Of a stretch of DNA of 64,000 nucleotides, positions 1-12,218 are shown piece by piece; the stretch's first letter is position 1; every line of letters starts with the position of its first letter. A program made the position numbers and the translations under genes. Origin of the DNA: Allopusillimonas soli (GTDB lineage Bacteria; Pseudomonadota; Gammaproteobacteria; Burkholderiales; Burkholderiaceae_B); assembly GCF_004153445.1 (NCBI RefSeq), contig NZ_SDQC01000002.1:186001-250000 (forward strand), given 5' to 3'. A model generated the notes under the pieces. The model was not told the origin of the DNA. It was given only the letters and a program-made list of their open reading frames with translations, and did no database searches.

Positions 1-1
1 G

Positions 2-187
2 GCCATCATCGGCGTCAACCGCATTGTGGAGCGACCCATGATAGTGGGTGGGGCGGTCGTTGCGCGCAAGATGATGAACCTGTCCTCGTCCTTTGATCAC
101 AGAGTGGTCGACGGTATGGATGCCGCCCAGTTCGTGCAGCGCATACGCAACTGCCTCGAATGCCCGGCCCTGTTGTTCGTGGAGTGA
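2..187 (+). CDS. Dihydrolipoamide acyltransferase (E2) of a 2-oxoacid dehydrogenase complex, C-terminal end only
   Basis: The last 61 residues of an E2 acyltransferase are visible; the rest lies left of the window. The catalytic signature SFDHRVVDG (about residues 32-40 of the visible part) holds the His and Asp of the chloramphenicol-acetyltransferase-like active site that moves acyl groups from lipoamide to CoA. The stop is at 185-187 and the next gene, lpd (E3), starts three bases later, so E2 and E3 are co-transcribed. Whether the complex is for pyruvate, branched-chain oxoacids or acetoin cannot be told from this fragment. Confidence 0.9.
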   Translation, partial: AIIGVNRIVERPMIVGGAVVARKMMNLSSSFDHRVVDGMDAAQFVQRIRNCLECPALLFVE

Positions 188-189
188 GC

Positions 190-1620
190 ATGGTCATGCA
201 AAGTACGACATTATTGATTATCGGCGGCGGACCCGGAGGGTATGTGGCGGCCATTCGCGCCGGACAATTGGGTATACCCACCACGCTGGTCGAGGCCGGC
301 GAGGTCGGCGGCACTTGCTTGAACATCGGCTGCATTCCCTCCAAGGCATTGATTCATGCCGCGGAGCAATTCCATGACGCGGCTGGTCATGCGGGCCGTT
401 CGCTGCTGGGTATCGAGGCTGCCGCTCCCACCATCGACATCGGCAAGACAGTGGCCTGGAAGAACGGCATCGTCAAGCGCTTGACGGGCGGCGTGGCGGC
501 GCTCCTGAAAAAGAACGGCGTGCAGGTGCTGCGTGGCAGGGCGCACATCCTCGACGGCAAAACAGTGGAAGTGCACATGGCGCCGGTGGGCGAGGCCGAC
601 GGTGAGCCGGTAAAGGGGCGGGGCAGGACTCTGCGCATCGGATGCGATCATCTTTTGCTGGCAACCGGATCCGAGCCGGTGGAGCTGCCTTTCCTGCCCT
701 TCGACGGCAAAGTGATTTCATCCACGGAAGCGCTATCCCCGTCTGCGCTGCCCGCGTCCCTGGCTGTCGTGGGTGCCGGGTACATCGGCCTGGAGCTTGG
801 CGTCGCTTATCGAAAGCTGGGCGTGGCCGTCACTGTTATCGAGGCGCAGGACCGCATCCTGCCCGCCTACGATGCAGAGCTGGTCAAGCCCGTGGCGAAG
901 TCGCTCAAGGATCTGGGCATCGAAGTGCGTCTCAGTTGCGCAGTGGAAGGCCTGTCCGCCGACGGCGGGTTGCTGGTTCGCGGCAAAGACGCGACACAGG
1001 AAACGCTTGATGTGGATCAGGTGCTTGTGGCAGTTGGCCGGCGCCCGCGCATACAGGGCTACGGACTGGAGTCTCTGGCGCTGGAGATGCATGGCAAGGC
1101 TGTGCGGGTGGATGACCAGTGCCGGACCGCAATGAACAAGGTATGGGCCATCGGCGATCTGACCGGCGAACCCATGCTCGCGCATCGCGCCATGGCCCAG
1201 GGGGAGATGGTGGCCGAGATTATTGCGGGCCACGCGCGGCGCTTCGTGCCGGCGTCCATTCCGGCAGTGTGCTTTACCGATCCAGAGGTCGTGGTGGCGG
1301 GGCTGTCTCCGCAGGAGGCTGCGGAACAGGGGATGGACTGTGTTGCCGCCCAGTTCCCATTCTCCGCCAACGGCCGGGCCATGACCTTGGCGTCGTCCAG
1401 CGGCTTTGTGCGTGTTGTGGCGCGCCGCGACAATCATCTCATTCTCGGATGGCAGGCCGTGGGCCGCAATGTGTCCGAGCTCGCCGCCGCGTTCTCGCAG
1501 TCGCTGGAGATGGGAGCGAGGCTGGAGGATGTGGCTGGCACGATACATGCCCATCCGTCCTTGGGAGAGGCGATACAGGAGGCGGCACTGCGCGCGCTGG
1601 GCCATGCGCTGCATATTTAG
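190..1620 (+). CDS. lpdA: Dihydrolipoyl dehydrogenase (E3)
   Basis: 476-residue flavoprotein that reoxidises dihydrolipoamide on the E2 subunit, passing electrons through a disulfide and FAD to NAD+. The N-terminal GGGPGG motif (12-17) binds FAD, the redox pair is Cys43 and Cys48 in GGTCLNIGC, a second Rossmann motif GAGYIG lies near 193-200, and the C-terminal catalytic dyad is His455/Glu460 in HPSLGE. The ATG at 190 has a GGAG five bases upstream, inside the end of the E2 gene; the in-frame codon at 160 lies inside E2 and is less likely. It sits in the same operon as E2. A typical, intact family member. Confidence 0.95.
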   Translation: MVMQSTTLLIIGGGPGGYVAAIRAGQLGIPTTLVEAGEVGGTCLNIGCIPSKALIHAAEQFHDAAGHAGRSLLGIEAAAPTIDIGKTVAWKNGIVKRLTGGVAALLKKNGVQVLRGRAHILDGKTVEVHMAPVGEADGEPVKGRGRTLRIGCDHLLLATGSEPVELPFLPFDGKVISSTEALSPSALPASLAVVGAGYIGLELGVAYRKLGVAVTVIEAQDRILPAYDAELVKPVAKSLKDLGIEVRLSCAVEGLSADGGLLVRGKDATQETLDVDQVLVAVGRRPRIQGYGLESLALEMHGKAVRVDDQCRTAMNKVWAIGDLTGEPMLAHRAMAQGEMVAEIIAGHARRFVPASIPAVCFTDPEVVVAGLSPQEAAEQGMDCVAAQFPFSANGRAMTLASSSGFVRVVARRDNHLILGWQAVGRNVSELAAAFSQSLEMGARLEDVAGTIHAHPSLGEAIQEAALRALGHALHI

Positions 1621-1677
1621 CCCGCGGTCAGCCACGCAGCATATACTTGGCCTTTCATTGTCCTTGCACAGTTCTCC

Positions 1678-2691
1678 ATGACCGACATCACCGCAACCTC
1701 TCTGGCCGCTGGCTCCTCCTCGCCCGAGCCCGGGCGCATGAACCATGTCCGCAACAGCGAAGCCGGTGGCGCAAGCGAACCCCGGCTGGACCATGTCATG
1801 TGCGCAAGCCCGGCCGGCACGCACCGCATGGCTTACTGGGAATGGGGAGATGCCGACAATCCTCGCGTATTGTTGTGTGTGCATGGGCTTACGCGCACGG
1901 GACGCGACTTCGACGCGCTGGCCCGGCGACTGGCTGGCTCGTATCGCGTAGTATGCCCCGATGTGGTTGGCCGGGGCCGTTCCGACTGGCTGGTAAACCC
2001 TGCCGGTTATGTGGTGCCGCAATATGTGTCCGACATGTTGACGCTGATAGCGCGCCTGAGGCCGGCCACGCTCGACTGGGTGGGCACGTCCATGGGCGGC
2101 CTGATCGGCATGGGGCTGGCCGGTGCATTGGCCATGTCCGCGGCGGCTCGGCCTGCTCGCGGCGATGCGGGCCTGCCGCCCGACGATACGCTGGTCCTGG
2201 GCAAGATGGTGCTGAACGATATTGGTCCCGCGCTCAATGGGCCGGGGCTGTCGCGCATCGGTGAATATGTGGGCCAGCCCATGGCTTTTGAGCGCTTTGA
2301 ACAGGCTGTGGATTATGTCCGCACGATTTCGGCGGGGTTTGGTCCACATGACGATGCGGGATGGGCCGAGCTTACCAGACATGTGTTTGTTCGCCAGGCA
2401 GGCCAGTGGGTCAAGCATTACGATCTGCGCATAGCGGAACCGCTGGCGGCGCAAACGGATGCCGTGCTGCTGGCTTCCGAGCGTATTCTCTGGGCTGCCT
2501 ATGAAAGCATCCATGCTCCATTGTTGATTCTGCGCGGCGAGCTGTCCGATTTGCTTACGGCTGATGCGGCGGCGGAGATGTTGCGACGCAACCCGGGTGC
2601 AAGTCTGCATAATGTGGCTGGCGTGGGCCACGCGCCTACGCTGCGCACAGACAAGGAGATTGCGCCTGTTGTCCGTTTCTTGCTTGGCTGA
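1678..2691 (+). CDS. Alpha/beta-fold hydrolase
   Basis: 337-residue alpha/beta hydrolase of the MhpC-like group. It has an HG oxyanion-region motif (VHGLTRTGRD), a nucleophile elbow GTSMGG with Ser138, and a C-terminal GVGHAP that supplies the catalytic His. The first 40 or so residues are unlike the fold and low in complexity, so the true start may be a later ATG such as 1738. It follows lpd by 57 bases on the same strand and may be transcribed with the dehydrogenase genes. Substrate unknown; an ester or thioester linked to 2-oxoacid metabolism is only a guess. Confidence 0.85.
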   Translation: MTDITATSLAAGSSSPEPGRMNHVRNSEAGGASEPRLDHVMCASPAGTHRMAYWEWGDADNPRVLLCVHGLTRTGRDFDALARRLAGSYRVVCPDVVGRGRSDWLVNPAGYVVPQYVSDMLTLIARLRPATLDWVGTSMGGLIGMGLAGALAMSAAARPARGDAGLPPDDTLVLGKMVLNDIGPALNGPGLSRIGEYVGQPMAFERFEQAVDYVRTISAGFGPHDDAGWAELTRHVFVRQAGQWVKHYDLRIAEPLAAQTDAVLLASERILWAAYESIHAPLLILRGELSDLLTADAAAEMLRRNPGASLHNVAGVGHAPTLRTDKEIAPVVRFLLG

Positions 2692-2742
2692 TAGGCGGTA
2701 CACTGAATTGGCCTATACGGGCATTGCGCGCGGGGAGTTCAT

Positions 2743-3573
2743 GTGAAGGCCGATCTGCATTGTCATTCAACCATGTCCGACGGCGTGCTGCCTCCAGCAG
2801 AGGTGGCACGGCGCGCGCATGCTAACGGCGTGGTTTTGTGGGCACTGACTGATCATGACGAACTGATGGGCCAGCCTGCCGCCCGGGAGGCTGCGTCGGC
2901 ACTCGGCATGCGGTATGTCAGCGGGGTTGAGATATCCGTGACGTGGTGCGGACGCACGCTGCACGTCGTGGGGCTGCATCTGGATGAATGCGACGACGCG
3001 CTGGCGGCCGGGCTGGCTGCCATGCGGGACGATAGAGGCATCCGTGCCCGCAGAATGGCCGATAGGCTTGAAGCGCTGGGTATTCCGGATACGTTCGAGG
3101 GCGCTTTGGCGTTTGCGGGAAATCCATCGCTGGTCAGCCGAACGCATTTTGCCCGGTTTCTGGTGCAGCGCGGTGATTGCAGCACCATGCAGGAGGTCTT
3201 TGACCGCTACCTGGCTGACGGCAAGCCAGGCTATGTGCCCACGCAATGGGCCAGCCTGGAAGCGGCCATTGGATGGATCAAAGGCGCCGGCGGACGTGCC
3301 GTCATTGCGCACCCGGGACGCTATCACTATACGCCCGCGCAGTTTGATGCGCTGTTCGAGGTCTTCAAGGATCTGGGAGGCGAGGCCATTGAGGTTGTCA
3401 CCGGCAGCCACGCGCCCGTGCAGTATGTCGAGTACGCCAGGGTCGCCAAACGCTACGGTTTTCTGGCATCCTGTGGCTCCGATTTTCATAGCCCGAGTGA
3501 AGGCAAAATGGATCTGGGCGGATTGCCACCCCTGCCGGCAGGGTTGACCCCCGTCTGGCACGATTGGATATGA
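2743..3573 (+). CDS. PHP-domain phosphoesterase (RNase AM / YciV-like)
   Basis: 276-residue PHP protein. The N-terminal metal-binding motif DLHCHSTMSDG gives His6, His8 and Asp13; ALTDHDE, the central IAHPGRYH and the late GSDFHSP supply the remaining ligands of a multinuclear metal site. The E. coli relative YciV (Rnm) is a 5'-3' exoribonuclease that also hydrolyses 3',5'-nucleotide bisphosphates; length and motifs agree. The GTG start at 2743 has GGGGAG about seven bases upstream. It follows the hydrolase by 51 bases and probably shares its transcript with the downstream greB. Confidence 0.88.
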   Translation: MKADLHCHSTMSDGVLPPAEVARRAHANGVVLWALTDHDELMGQPAAREAASALGMRYVSGVEISVTWCGRTLHVVGLHLDECDDALAAGLAAMRDDRGIRARRMADRLEALGIPDTFEGALAFAGNPSLVSRTHFARFLVQRGDCSTMQEVFDRYLADGKPGYVPTQWASLEAAIGWIKGAGGRAVIAHPGRYHYTPAQFDALFEVFKDLGGEAIEVVTGSHAPVQYVEYARVAKRYGFLASCGSDFHSPSEGKMDLGGLPPLPAGLTPVWHDWI

Positions 3574-3619
3574 TGACGCCGCCGGCGGGCGGTTTCGATG
3601 TTTTGTATTGTCGACAAAT

Positions 3620-4180
3620 ATGAACAAGGCTTTTGTAAAGGAATCCGACAACGACGATGACGATGACCAGTTGCCTGAGTCCATCGCGTTGCCGGCTGGC
3701 ACCAAAAACTATATGACCCGCCAGGGCTATGACAGATTGCGCGCCGAGCTGGCGCATCTGATGAATGTCGAGCGCCCCGAGGTCGTGCAGGTCGTATCGT
3801 GGGCTGCTTCCAATGGCGATCGGTCCGAGAACGGCGATTATCTGTATGGCAAGAAACGCTTGCGCGAAATCGACAGGCGCATGCGGTTTCTGACCAAGCG
3901 GCTGGAGCGTGCCGAGGTGGTCGATCCCGCGGCGCAACCCAATCGCGACCAAGTATTCTTTGGCGCCACAGTCGTGTATTCGGACAAAGCGGGCGAAACG
4001 TTCCGCGTGACCATTGTCGGCGTGGATGAAGCCGAGCCGCTGCAAGGGCGGATCAGCTGGATTTCGCCGGTTGCGCGCGCGCTGCTCAAGGCGCGCGAGG
4101 GGGATACCGTGACGTTGCGCACGCCCGCGGGCATGGATGAACTGGATATCCTGGAAGTCATTTACCCACCGGCTTCATAG
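3620..4180 (+). CDS. greB: Transcription elongation factor GreB
   Basis: Rescues backtracked RNA polymerase by stimulating cleavage of the nascent 3' end. The N-terminal coiled coil (about 25-100, with MTRQGYDRLRAEL and the NGDRSENGDYLYGKKRLREID tip region, whose acidic residues reach the polymerase active site) and a C-terminal FKBP-like domain ending LEVIYPP are both present. An unusual acidic run, ESDNDDDDDQ, precedes the coiled coil. I chose ATG 3620; a TTG four codons upstream (3608) is possible and neither has a clear Shine-Dalgarno sequence. 186 residues, slightly longer than E. coli GreB because of the acidic extension. Confidence 0.93.
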   Translation: MNKAFVKESDNDDDDDQLPESIALPAGTKNYMTRQGYDRLRAELAHLMNVERPEVVQVVSWAASNGDRSENGDYLYGKKRLREIDRRMRFLTKRLERAEVVDPAAQPNRDQVFFGATVVYSDKAGETFRVTIVGVDEAEPLQGRISWISPVARALLKAREGDTVTLRTPAGMDELDILEVIYPPAS

Positions 4181-4269
4181 CAGCCCTGGCCGTCCGACGA
4201 TGGATGCCGGCAAACAGGTAAAATGACGCAAGACATCTCCTTTTGCCTTTCCTCTTGCCTGCGTCTGCC

Positions 4270-7200
4270 GTGACTTCCATCCAGTATTTTCCCGGTTCTT
4301 CCGTTCTTTCCCCATTCCGCCGCGAGCGTCTGTTGCAGCGGTTCGAGGCCCTGGGCTTGCCCGTGGGTGACATCTGCGCCCATTACGAGCACTACGTCTG
4401 GATGGAAGCCGATCTGTCCCAGGACGCGTTGGCGCGCCTGGGTCAGTTGCTGGACTATGGTACGGGTGGCGGCGCCGTTGAGCCTAAGGCGGGAAAGCAC
4501 ACCCTGGTATTGCGCGTCGTGCCAAGGCTAGGCACGGTATCGCCCTGGGCAAGCAAGGCGACCGACATCGCCCACAACTGCGGCTTCGAGGGGGTGCGGC
4601 GCATCGAGCGCGGCATTCGCTATCACATCACACCTGCGCGCGGCCTGCTGGGTGCGCGCACGCTGGATGAAGGCCATCTGGCGGCCATTGCCGGCTGTCT
4701 GCATGACCGCATGACCGAATCTGTGGTGGATGCATCCTTCGATGGACAGGCGCTGTTCGCCTCGTTGCCGGGCAAGCCCATCCAGACGGTGGATGTCATG
4801 GGGAAAGGCCGCGGCGCGCTGGATGCGGCCAACCAAGAACTGGGGTTGGCATTGTCGGACGACGAAGTTCAATACCTGCAGGAAGCATTCAGCCAACTTG
4901 GCCGCAACCCCACCGATGTGGAGTTGATGATGTTCGCGCAAGCCAATAGCGAACACTGCCGTCACAAGATTTTCAATGCGAGCTGGGTGATAGACGGGCA
5001 ACCGCAACAAGAAACCCTGTTCGGCATGATACGCGCAACGCACGCTGCGCAGCCCGAAGGGACCGTGGTGGCTTACTCCGATAACGCCGCCATCATGCAG
5101 GGCGGAGAAGCCACGGTGTTTCACGCTGGCAAGCCCGGCGCAGAATCGGTTTATGCACGTCATGCTGCCACCATGCACACCCTGATGAAAGTGGAAACCC
5201 ACAACCATCCCACCGCCATTGCGCCGTTTCCAGGCGCGGCCACCGGGGCGGGCGGCGAGATACGGGACGAGGGGGCGACAGGGCGTGGTTCGAAGCCCAA
5301 GGCAGGCCTGACTGGTTTTACGGTGTCCAACCTGCGCTTCAAGAATGCGATCGAACCCTGGGAAGCCGACGATTACGGTATTCCGGATCGCATTGCAACG
5401 CCGCTGGATATCATGATTGAAGGCCCGATAGGCGGAGCAGCCTTCAACAACGAATTCGGGCGCCCCAATCTGTTGGGCTATTTCCGCACGTACGAGCAGG
5501 AGTCCGGCGATGTGCGCTGGGGCTATCACAAGCCCATCATGATAGCGGGCGGCCTGGGCGCCATCGACAGCAGGCTGACGCACAAGGATCCCATCCCGCC
5601 AGGCGCCTTGCTGGTCCAGTTGGGCGGGCCGGGAATGCGCATTGGCATGGGAGGAGGCGCTGCGTCCAGCATGAGCGCGGGTGCCAATAGCGCGCAGCTG
5701 GATTTCGATTCAGTGCAGCGCGACAACCCCGAGCTGGAAAGGCGCGCCCAGGAAGTCATAGACCGATGCTGGCAGCAAGGCGAGCAGAATCCTATTCTGG
5801 CGATACACGACGTGGGGGCGGGCGGCCTGTCCAATGCCTTTCCAGAATTGGTGAACGATGCAGGCCGGGGTGCGGTATTCGAGTTGCAGCGAGTTCATGT
5901 CGAAGAGTCAGGCCTGTCCGCCGCGGAGATATGGAGCAACGAGTCGCAGGAGCGCTATGTCCTGGCCATTTTGCCGCGGGATCTGGCGCGCTTCGATCAA
6001 ATCGCCAGGCGGGAACGATGCCCCTATGCTGTCGTGGGCGTGGCCACCGAAGAAAGACAACTGAGGGTTACCTTCGGGGAAGGCTTGCCTGAGGAGGTTG
6101 AGGTATTGCTGGCTGGGCAGGGCCTGGCGCAGGATGCGCACGGACAAGCTTCGGCGACTGATGCTCAGGCGCACGATCCGGCGTACTGTCTACCGCGGCC
6201 TGTGGACGTGCCAGTGGATGTCATTTTGAGCAAGCCCCCGCGCATGACCCGAGAAGTGACCCGCACCGCATTCACGCATCAGCCCATCGATGTCGTGGGG
6301 ATAGACCTGGCCGAAGCCATCCATCGCGTGTTGCGTCATCCCACGGTTGCAAGCAAGACTTTTCTTATCACCATCGGCGACCGCACGGTGGGCGGGCTCA
6401 GCAGCCGCGACCAGATGGTTGGCCCATGGCAGGTGCCTGTTGCCGACTGCGCAGTGACACTGTCCGACTATGAAGGCGTGCGCGGTGAAGCCATGGCAAT
6501 GGGCGAGCGCACGCCGCTGGCCGTGCTGGATGCGCCCGCGTCTGGCCGCATGGCGGTTGCCGAGGCATTGACCAACCTCGTGGCGGCGGATATCCGATCG
6601 CTCAAGGACGTCAAGCTGTCGGCCAACTGGATGGCCGCCTGCGGCGCCCATGGCCAGGATGCCGCGCTCTACGATACGGTGGCAGCCGTCAGCGACTGGT
6701 GCAGACAGCTTGATCTGTCCATACCTGTGGGCAAGGATTCGCTGTCCATGCGCACGCGATGGGAGGAGTCGGGTCAGTCACGACAGGTCCTGGCGCCGGT
6801 TTCGCTTGTCGTCACGGCTTTTGCGCCGGTTGGCGACGTGCGCAAGACGCTCACCCCCCAATTGCGCACCGATGCGGGCGACACCGTGCTGATTCTCATC
6901 GACCTGGGACAGGGCAGGCATCGCCTGGGTGGCTCCGTACTGGCGCAGGCATTCGGCCAGGTGGGCAGGCTGGCACCCGATATCGATGACGCGGCGCTGC
7001 TCAAGGCATTTGTGCAGACCATTCGTCAGCTCGCATCGGAGGACGCCATCCTGGCTTATCACGACCGTTCTGACGGCGGGCTGCTGGCCACATTATGCGA
7101 AATGGCTTTTGCCGGACATGTCGGCGTATCCGTCAGTGTCGACATGCTGACCATCGATCCGCATACGGCCGATGCCGGCGATTACAAGATTCGCCCCGAG

Positions 7201-8394
7201 CAGGTGGCCGTGCAGCGCGAAGAGGCGACACTCGAGGCCTTGTTTGCCGAGGAGGTGGGCGCGGTTATACAGGTGCGCCGCAGCCAGCGCGATGCAGTGC
7301 TGCAGGCATTGCGCGCGGCCGGGCTGTCGGCCTGCTCGCATGTCCTGGGTGCGCCCAATACCAGCGACGAAATCCAGGTCTATCGCGACGGCAAGTGTGT
7401 CTATCAGGCCGCGCGCGCTGATCTCGGCCGTCAATGGGCGGAAGTGTCGCGCCGCATCATGGCGCTGCGGGACAATCCGGCCTGCGCGCAGGCCGAGTTT
7501 GATGTCTGGCTGGAAAAAAATGATCCCGGCCTGCGCCCATTGGTGGCGTTCGATCCCCAAGAAGATGTGGCCGCGCCATATATTGCCGGTGGCGCGCGTC
7601 CGCGCGTGGCGGTGTTGCGCGAGCAGGGCTGCAATAGCCAGGTGGAGATGGCCTGGGCGTTCGATACCGCTGGCTTTGAGGCCGTCGATGTGCACATGAC
7701 TGATCTGCTTGCGGGCAGGGCAAGCATGGCGGATGTCCAGGGCTTTGTGGCTGTGGGTGGATTCAGCTATGGCGACGTGCTGGGCGCGGGGGAAGGCTGG
7801 GCACGCACGATACGCTATAACGCCTTGTTGTCGGATCAGTTCGCCGCGTTTTTTGACCGTCCTGATGTATTTGCTCTGGGCGTGTGCAATGGCTGCCAGA
7901 TGATGGCGGCGCTGGCCGGCATGATCCCCGGGGCGGATCACTGGCCTCGCTTTACGCGCAACCAGTCAGAAAAGTACGAAGCGCGCTTTTCGCTGGTGGA
8001 GATTCCCGAATCGCCGTCGCTATTCATGCAGGGCATGGCGGGCACGCATGTGCCTGTGGCCGTGGCGCACGGCGAAGGCTATGCGAATTTCGCGGCGCAA
8101 GGCGATGCGAGGCAGGTTGCCGGCGCGCTGTATTATCTGGACCATCATGGCGCGCGGACCGAACAGTATCCATACAACCCCAATGGCAGCCCGGGAGGGC
8201 TGGCGGGGGTCACGACGGCCGACGGCCGCTTCACGGTGATGATGCCGCATCCCGAGCGCGTAACGCGCAATGTCATGATGTCCTGGGCGCCGGAGCGATG
8301 GGGCGACCGGGACACCGGTGGAGCGACGAGCCCGCATGGTGGGTTCAGCCCCTGGCTGCGGATGTTCCGAAACGCAAGAGTCTGGATCGGTTAG
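4270..8394 (+). CDS. purL: Phosphoribosylformylglycinamidine synthase
   Basis: Large single-chain FGAM synthase (about 1374 residues) of de novo purine synthesis: it converts FGAR, glutamine and ATP to FGAM. An N-terminal PurS-like region is followed by two AIRS-like repeats containing [11 protein letters not shown] and the GGAASSMS and PVGKDSLSM stretches, and by a glutaminase domain from about 7600 with the catalytic Cys in [10 protein letters not shown] and a late HPERV. GTG 4270 gives an N-terminus ([10 protein letters not shown]) like relatives; an in-frame TTG at 4243 would add nine residues. No strong ribosome site is visible. It lies near guaB and guaA, so three purine genes sit within 10 kb. 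Confidence 0.96.
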   Translation: MTSIQYFPGSSVLSPFRRERLLQRFEALGLPVGDICAHYEHYVWMEADLSQDALARLGQLLDYGTGGGAVEPKAGKHTLVLRVVPRLGTVSPWASKATDIAHNCGFEGVRRIERGIRYHITPARGLLGARTLDEGHLAAIAGCLHDRMTESVVDASFDGQALFASLPGKPIQTVDVMGKGRGALDAANQELGLALSDDEVQYLQEAFSQLGRNPTDVELMMFAQANSEHCRHKIFNASWVIDGQPQQETLFGMIRATHAAQPEGTVVAYSDNAAIMQGGEATVFHAGKPGAESVYARHAATMHTLMKVETHNHPTAIAPFPGAATGAGGEIRDEGATGRGSKPKAGLTGFTVSNLRFKNAIEPWEADDYGIPDRIATPLDIMIEGPIGGAAFNNEFGRPNLLGYFRTYEQESGDVRWGYHKPIMIAGGLGAIDSRLTHKDPIPPGALLVQLGGPGMRIGMGGGAASSMSAGANSAQLDFDSVQRDNPELERRAQEVIDRCWQQGEQNPILAIHDVGAGGLSNAFPELVNDAGRGAVFELQRVHVEESGLSAAEIWSNESQERYVLAILPRDLARFDQIARRERCPYAVVGVATEERQLRVTFGEGLPEEVEVLLAGQGLAQDAHGQASATDAQAHDPAYCLPRPVDVPVDVILSKPPRMTREVTRTAFTHQPIDVVGIDLAEAIHRVLRHPTVASKTFLITIGDRTVGGLSSRDQMVGPWQVPVADCAVTLSDYEGVRGEAMAMGERTPLAVLDAPASGRMAVAEALTNLVAADIRSLKDVKLSANWMAACGAHGQDAALYDTVAAVSDWCRQLDLSIPVGKDSLSMRTRWEESGQSRQVLAPVSLVVTAFAPVGDVRKTLTPQLRTDAGDTVLILIDLGQGRHRLGGSVLAQAFGQVGRLAPDIDDAALLKAFVQTIRQLASEDAILAYHDRSDGGLLATLCEMAFAGHVGVSVSVDMLTIDPHTADAGDYKIRPEQVAVQREEATLEALFAEEVGAVIQVRRSQRDAVLQALRAAGLSACSHVLGAPNTSDEIQVYRDGKCVYQAARADLGRQWAEVSRRIMALRDNPACAQAEFDVWLEKNDPGLRPLVAFDPQEDVAAPYIAGGARPRVAVLREQGCNSQVEMAWAFDTAGFEAVDVHMTDLLAGRASMADVQGFVAVGGFSYGDVLGAGEGWARTIRYNALLSDQFAAFFDRPDVFALGVCNGCQMMAALAGMIPGADHWPRFTRNQSEKYEARFSLVEIPESPSLFMQGMAGTHVPVAVAHGEGYANFAAQGDARQVAGALYYLDHHGARTEQYPYNPNGSPGGLAGVTTADGRFTVMMPHPERVTRNVMMSWAPERWGDRDTGGATSPHGGFSPWLRMFRNARVWIG

Positions 8395-8402
8395 GCCAGC
8401 GC

Positions 8403-9920
<1,518 letters not shown>

Positions 9921-9947
9921 TCGCACCCTTAGTCCGGGCTGTGTAGG

Positions 9948-9989
9948 CGGGCCAGTCCTGTTTCCAGGCGCTGGCCCGATTCTTATTCT
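9948..9989. terminator. Hairpin terminator between guaB and the convergent hydrolase gene
   Basis: CGGGCCAG (9948-9955) pairs perfectly with CTGGCCCG (9971-9978), with an inner CCTG/CAGG pairing around a TTTC loop, and is followed by ATTCTTATTCT. It lies 28 bases after the guaB stop and directly against the 3' end of the minus-strand hydrolase gene, so it may act in both directions. Confidence 0.6.
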
Positions 9990-10735
9990 GCCTCCGATGC
10001 GATATGCAGCAAGGTGTTGGCCAACAACGTGGGCGCCGTCACCATTGCGCAATGGCTGGCGGCGAGGGGCAGCCTGATCCAGTCGGTGTTCTCCTGCGCC
10101 CAGGCGTCGCTTTCCGCCACTGCCGCGAAAGCGGGCTCCGTGCAGTGCAGATAATGCGCGGGAATGCCGTTGCCGTGCGGGTTCGAGAGCGTTACCGCTT
10201 CAACATAGCTGCGGAAGGGCTGCGGCGTGAGTCGGTCCAGAACAAATGCGACGTCGTCCGGTTCGATGATATTAAGACTTTTGGGGCGAGGTGGCGGCAG
10301 CACCGGCACCGTACCGCCTGCTTCGTCAACCGCTGCCTTCAATCTGTCCTGATTCTCCTCGGACAGCGTGTCCATGGTGCTGACACCACTTTCCAGAATA
10401 AACGCATCCAGGTATACCAGATGCTTTAACCGCTCGGGTATGCGATCGGCCACACCGCTAATAATCACACCGGCAAAGCTGTGGCCTACCAGAATGACCT
10501 CATGCAGGTCTTCCCAGACAATTTGGTTAATGACATCCTGAATGAATGTCGAGGGTCCGATTTCATTGTTCAACAGATGGCTGCGTTCTCCCATCCCGGT
10601 ACAGGTGGGCGTAAACACTGCATGGCCGGCCTGCCGGAGAAGCGGTGCGACGCGAGACCAGCACCATCCACCATTCCAGGCGCCATGGACAAGCACGAAG
10701 GCTGGTGGGTTACGTGAAGATGTAGGCAAAGACAT
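9983..10735 (-). CDS. Alpha/beta hydrolase, MhpC/salicylate-esterase-like
   Basis: 250-residue hydrolase with FVLVHGAWNGGW (oxyanion hole), the nucleophile elbow GHSFAG with its serine, and a late SHCAM that supplies the catalytic His. These features match small esterases of the hydroxynitrile-lyase/methylsalicylate-esterase type. The ATG at 10735 begins only two bases after the stop of the upstream MFS gene, so the pair is one operon and translation is likely coupled. An in-frame open stretch continues upstream but overlaps the MFS gene and is not used. Job unknown; possibly hydrolysis of an ester moved by the partner transporter. Confidence 0.85.
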   Translation of the reverse strand: MSLPTSSRNPPAFVLVHGAWNGGWCWSRVAPLLRQAGHAVFTPTCTGMGERSHLLNNEIGPSTFIQDVINQIVWEDLHEVILVGHSFAGVIISGVADRIPERLKHLVYLDAFILESGVSTMDTLSEENQDRLKAAVDEAGGTVPVLPPPRPKSLNIIEPDDVAFVLDRLTPQPFRSYVEAVTLSNPHGNGIPAHYLHCTEPAFAAVAESDAWAQENTDWIRLPLAASHCAMVTAPTLLANTLLHIASEAE

Positions 10736-10737
10736 GT

Positions 10738-12063
10738 TCAGGATCCGTGAGAAAAGGGGAGTGCGGCCCGCTGCGCGGACAGCGCGGCATCCAGCGGACG
10801 CAACAACAGCAGGCCGCCCAGCAGCAGGATGACAAAGCCCAGTATCAGGGCTCCGTCCAGGCTGATATCCATCCACTGATGCAGCATGGCGAATACGACG
10901 GGGCCTGCCAACTGGCCGGCGGCAAAGGCCGCCGTGATGGCTGCGGTAAGTTTCTGCGGATTGCGTCCGCCCAGCGCATTGGACTCCTGCATCCCCGTCA
11001 TGGTGATGATCATGAAGGTGCCGCCCACGCAAAGTGAGGCAAGCACAATTGCGGCAATGCTGGACCACAGCGCGGGAAGCAGCACGCCGATCGCCATGAC
11101 CAGTTGCGAGACAAGCCATATCTTGCGACGAGCATAGCGTTGTGCAAGGCGGCTCGTAAGCAGGGTGGAAAGAGCGGCGGCAGCACCGAAGAGAGGCCAA
11201 GCCAGACCAAAGATGGCAGGGTCGGTAACCAGTTCGCGCGCCTGGGCGGGCAGAAATGTGGCGGGCAGAATATAGCCAAACCCAAAAGTGCCGTAAGCGA
11301 GTATGAACCGCCAATAGAACCACACGCTTCCCGTGTATCCAGAGGCAGGCTTGGCTTCCGGCTCTGGCTCTGGCTCTAGCTTTCCAGCCGGACCTCGCTG
11401 CAGGGAGGGTTCTGGCATGTTCTCTGTGGGGTTGGCGTCACTGGCTGGCTTGGATACGGCCGCTGGCCAGGGTTTCGCTTTGCTTGTGCGATCGCGCCAC
11501 AGGACGCTTGCTATGGCTGTTCCGGCCAGGGCGGACAGCGCCAGGATGAGCCAGGCGCTTGATGATGATATGTGCAACAGGCTCATGAACAGGCACAGCA
11601 GGCCCGCAATGGCGATGCCTGCGCCAACGCCCGCAAAGATGATGCCCGCCTTGTGCGGCTGGCCCATGTCCGCAAGGCGCTTCAGGCAGAGACTAGCGGT
11701 GCCTACCAGTACCATTGCGCTGGTGAGGCCGGCCAGAAAGCGCCATATGAGCCATGCGAACCATTCCGCGCCGATGCCCATCAGCGCGGTACTGGTCACG
11801 ACAAGAAAAAGGCCAATGCGCAGCTGTGTGGCGGCGCGCCACGGCAACAGCCCGGCAACGATTGCACCTATGAAATAGCCCAGGTAATTGGCACTGGCCA
11901 GCCAGCCTCCCTGTGCCAGCGAAAGACCGGCATCCTGTTGCATCATGGGAAGCAAAGGGGTGAAGGCGAAACGCCCGATGCCCATGGCCACAGCCAGCGC
12001 GGCAAAGCCCGCCAGCGCAAGCACTGCGGCAGATGGGCGGGAGAGCCCGTTGGATGATTGCAT
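10738..12063 (-). CDS. MFS transporter, YbfB/YjiJ type
   Basis: 441-residue inner-membrane protein with about 12 hydrophobic segments in two halves. The first segment AVLALAGFAALAVAMGIGRF and the following FTPLLPMM are typical of the YbfB/YjiJ group of MFS proteins, mostly uncharacterised. The central cytoplasmic loop (about 200-250) is long and carries an acidic Glu-Pro repeat (EPEPEPEAK), encoded by a short run of GGCTCT units at 11362-11381. The ATG at 12063 has AAGGAG six bases upstream. It is operonic with the downstream hydrolase. Substrate not predictable. Confidence 0.85.
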   Translation of the reverse strand: MQSSNGLSRPSAAVLALAGFAALAVAMGIGRFAFTPLLPMMQQDAGLSLAQGGWLASANYLGYFIGAIVAGLLPWRAATQLRIGLFLVVTSTALMGIGAEWFAWLIWRFLAGLTSAMVLVGTASLCLKRLADMGQPHKAGIIFAGVGAGIAIAGLLCLFMSLLHISSSSAWLILALSALAGTAIASVLWRDRTSKAKPWPAAVSKPASDANPTENMPEPSLQRGPAGKLEPEPEPEAKPASGYTGSVWFYWRFILAYGTFGFGYILPATFLPAQARELVTDPAIFGLAWPLFGAAAALSTLLTSRLAQRYARRKIWLVSQLVMAIGVLLPALWSSIAAIVLASLCVGGTFMIITMTGMQESNALGGRNPQKLTAAITAAFAAGQLAGPVVFAMLHQWMDISLDGALILGFVILLLGGLLLLRPLDAALSAQRAALPFSHGS

Positions 12064-12218
12064 ATAGACTCCTTGACACCCCATACTTTAGCCGCCGCGA
12101 TGCAATCCCCGCAACGCCCGAGCACTTCGATTCGCAGGCCGGCCGTGCCAGCGAAATCGGCGCCGATACGGTACATTAACGCCTTGGATTTCTTTTTCCG
12201 ACTCTTATCCTTCCTGCC

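Noticed and set aside
733-2703. Long open frame (656 codons) on the minus strand opposite lpd and the hydrolase
   Set aside because: It lies antisense to two genes with clear motifs. Its translation is rich in Arg, His and Gln and shows no family pattern, as expected for the shadow of GC-rich genes.
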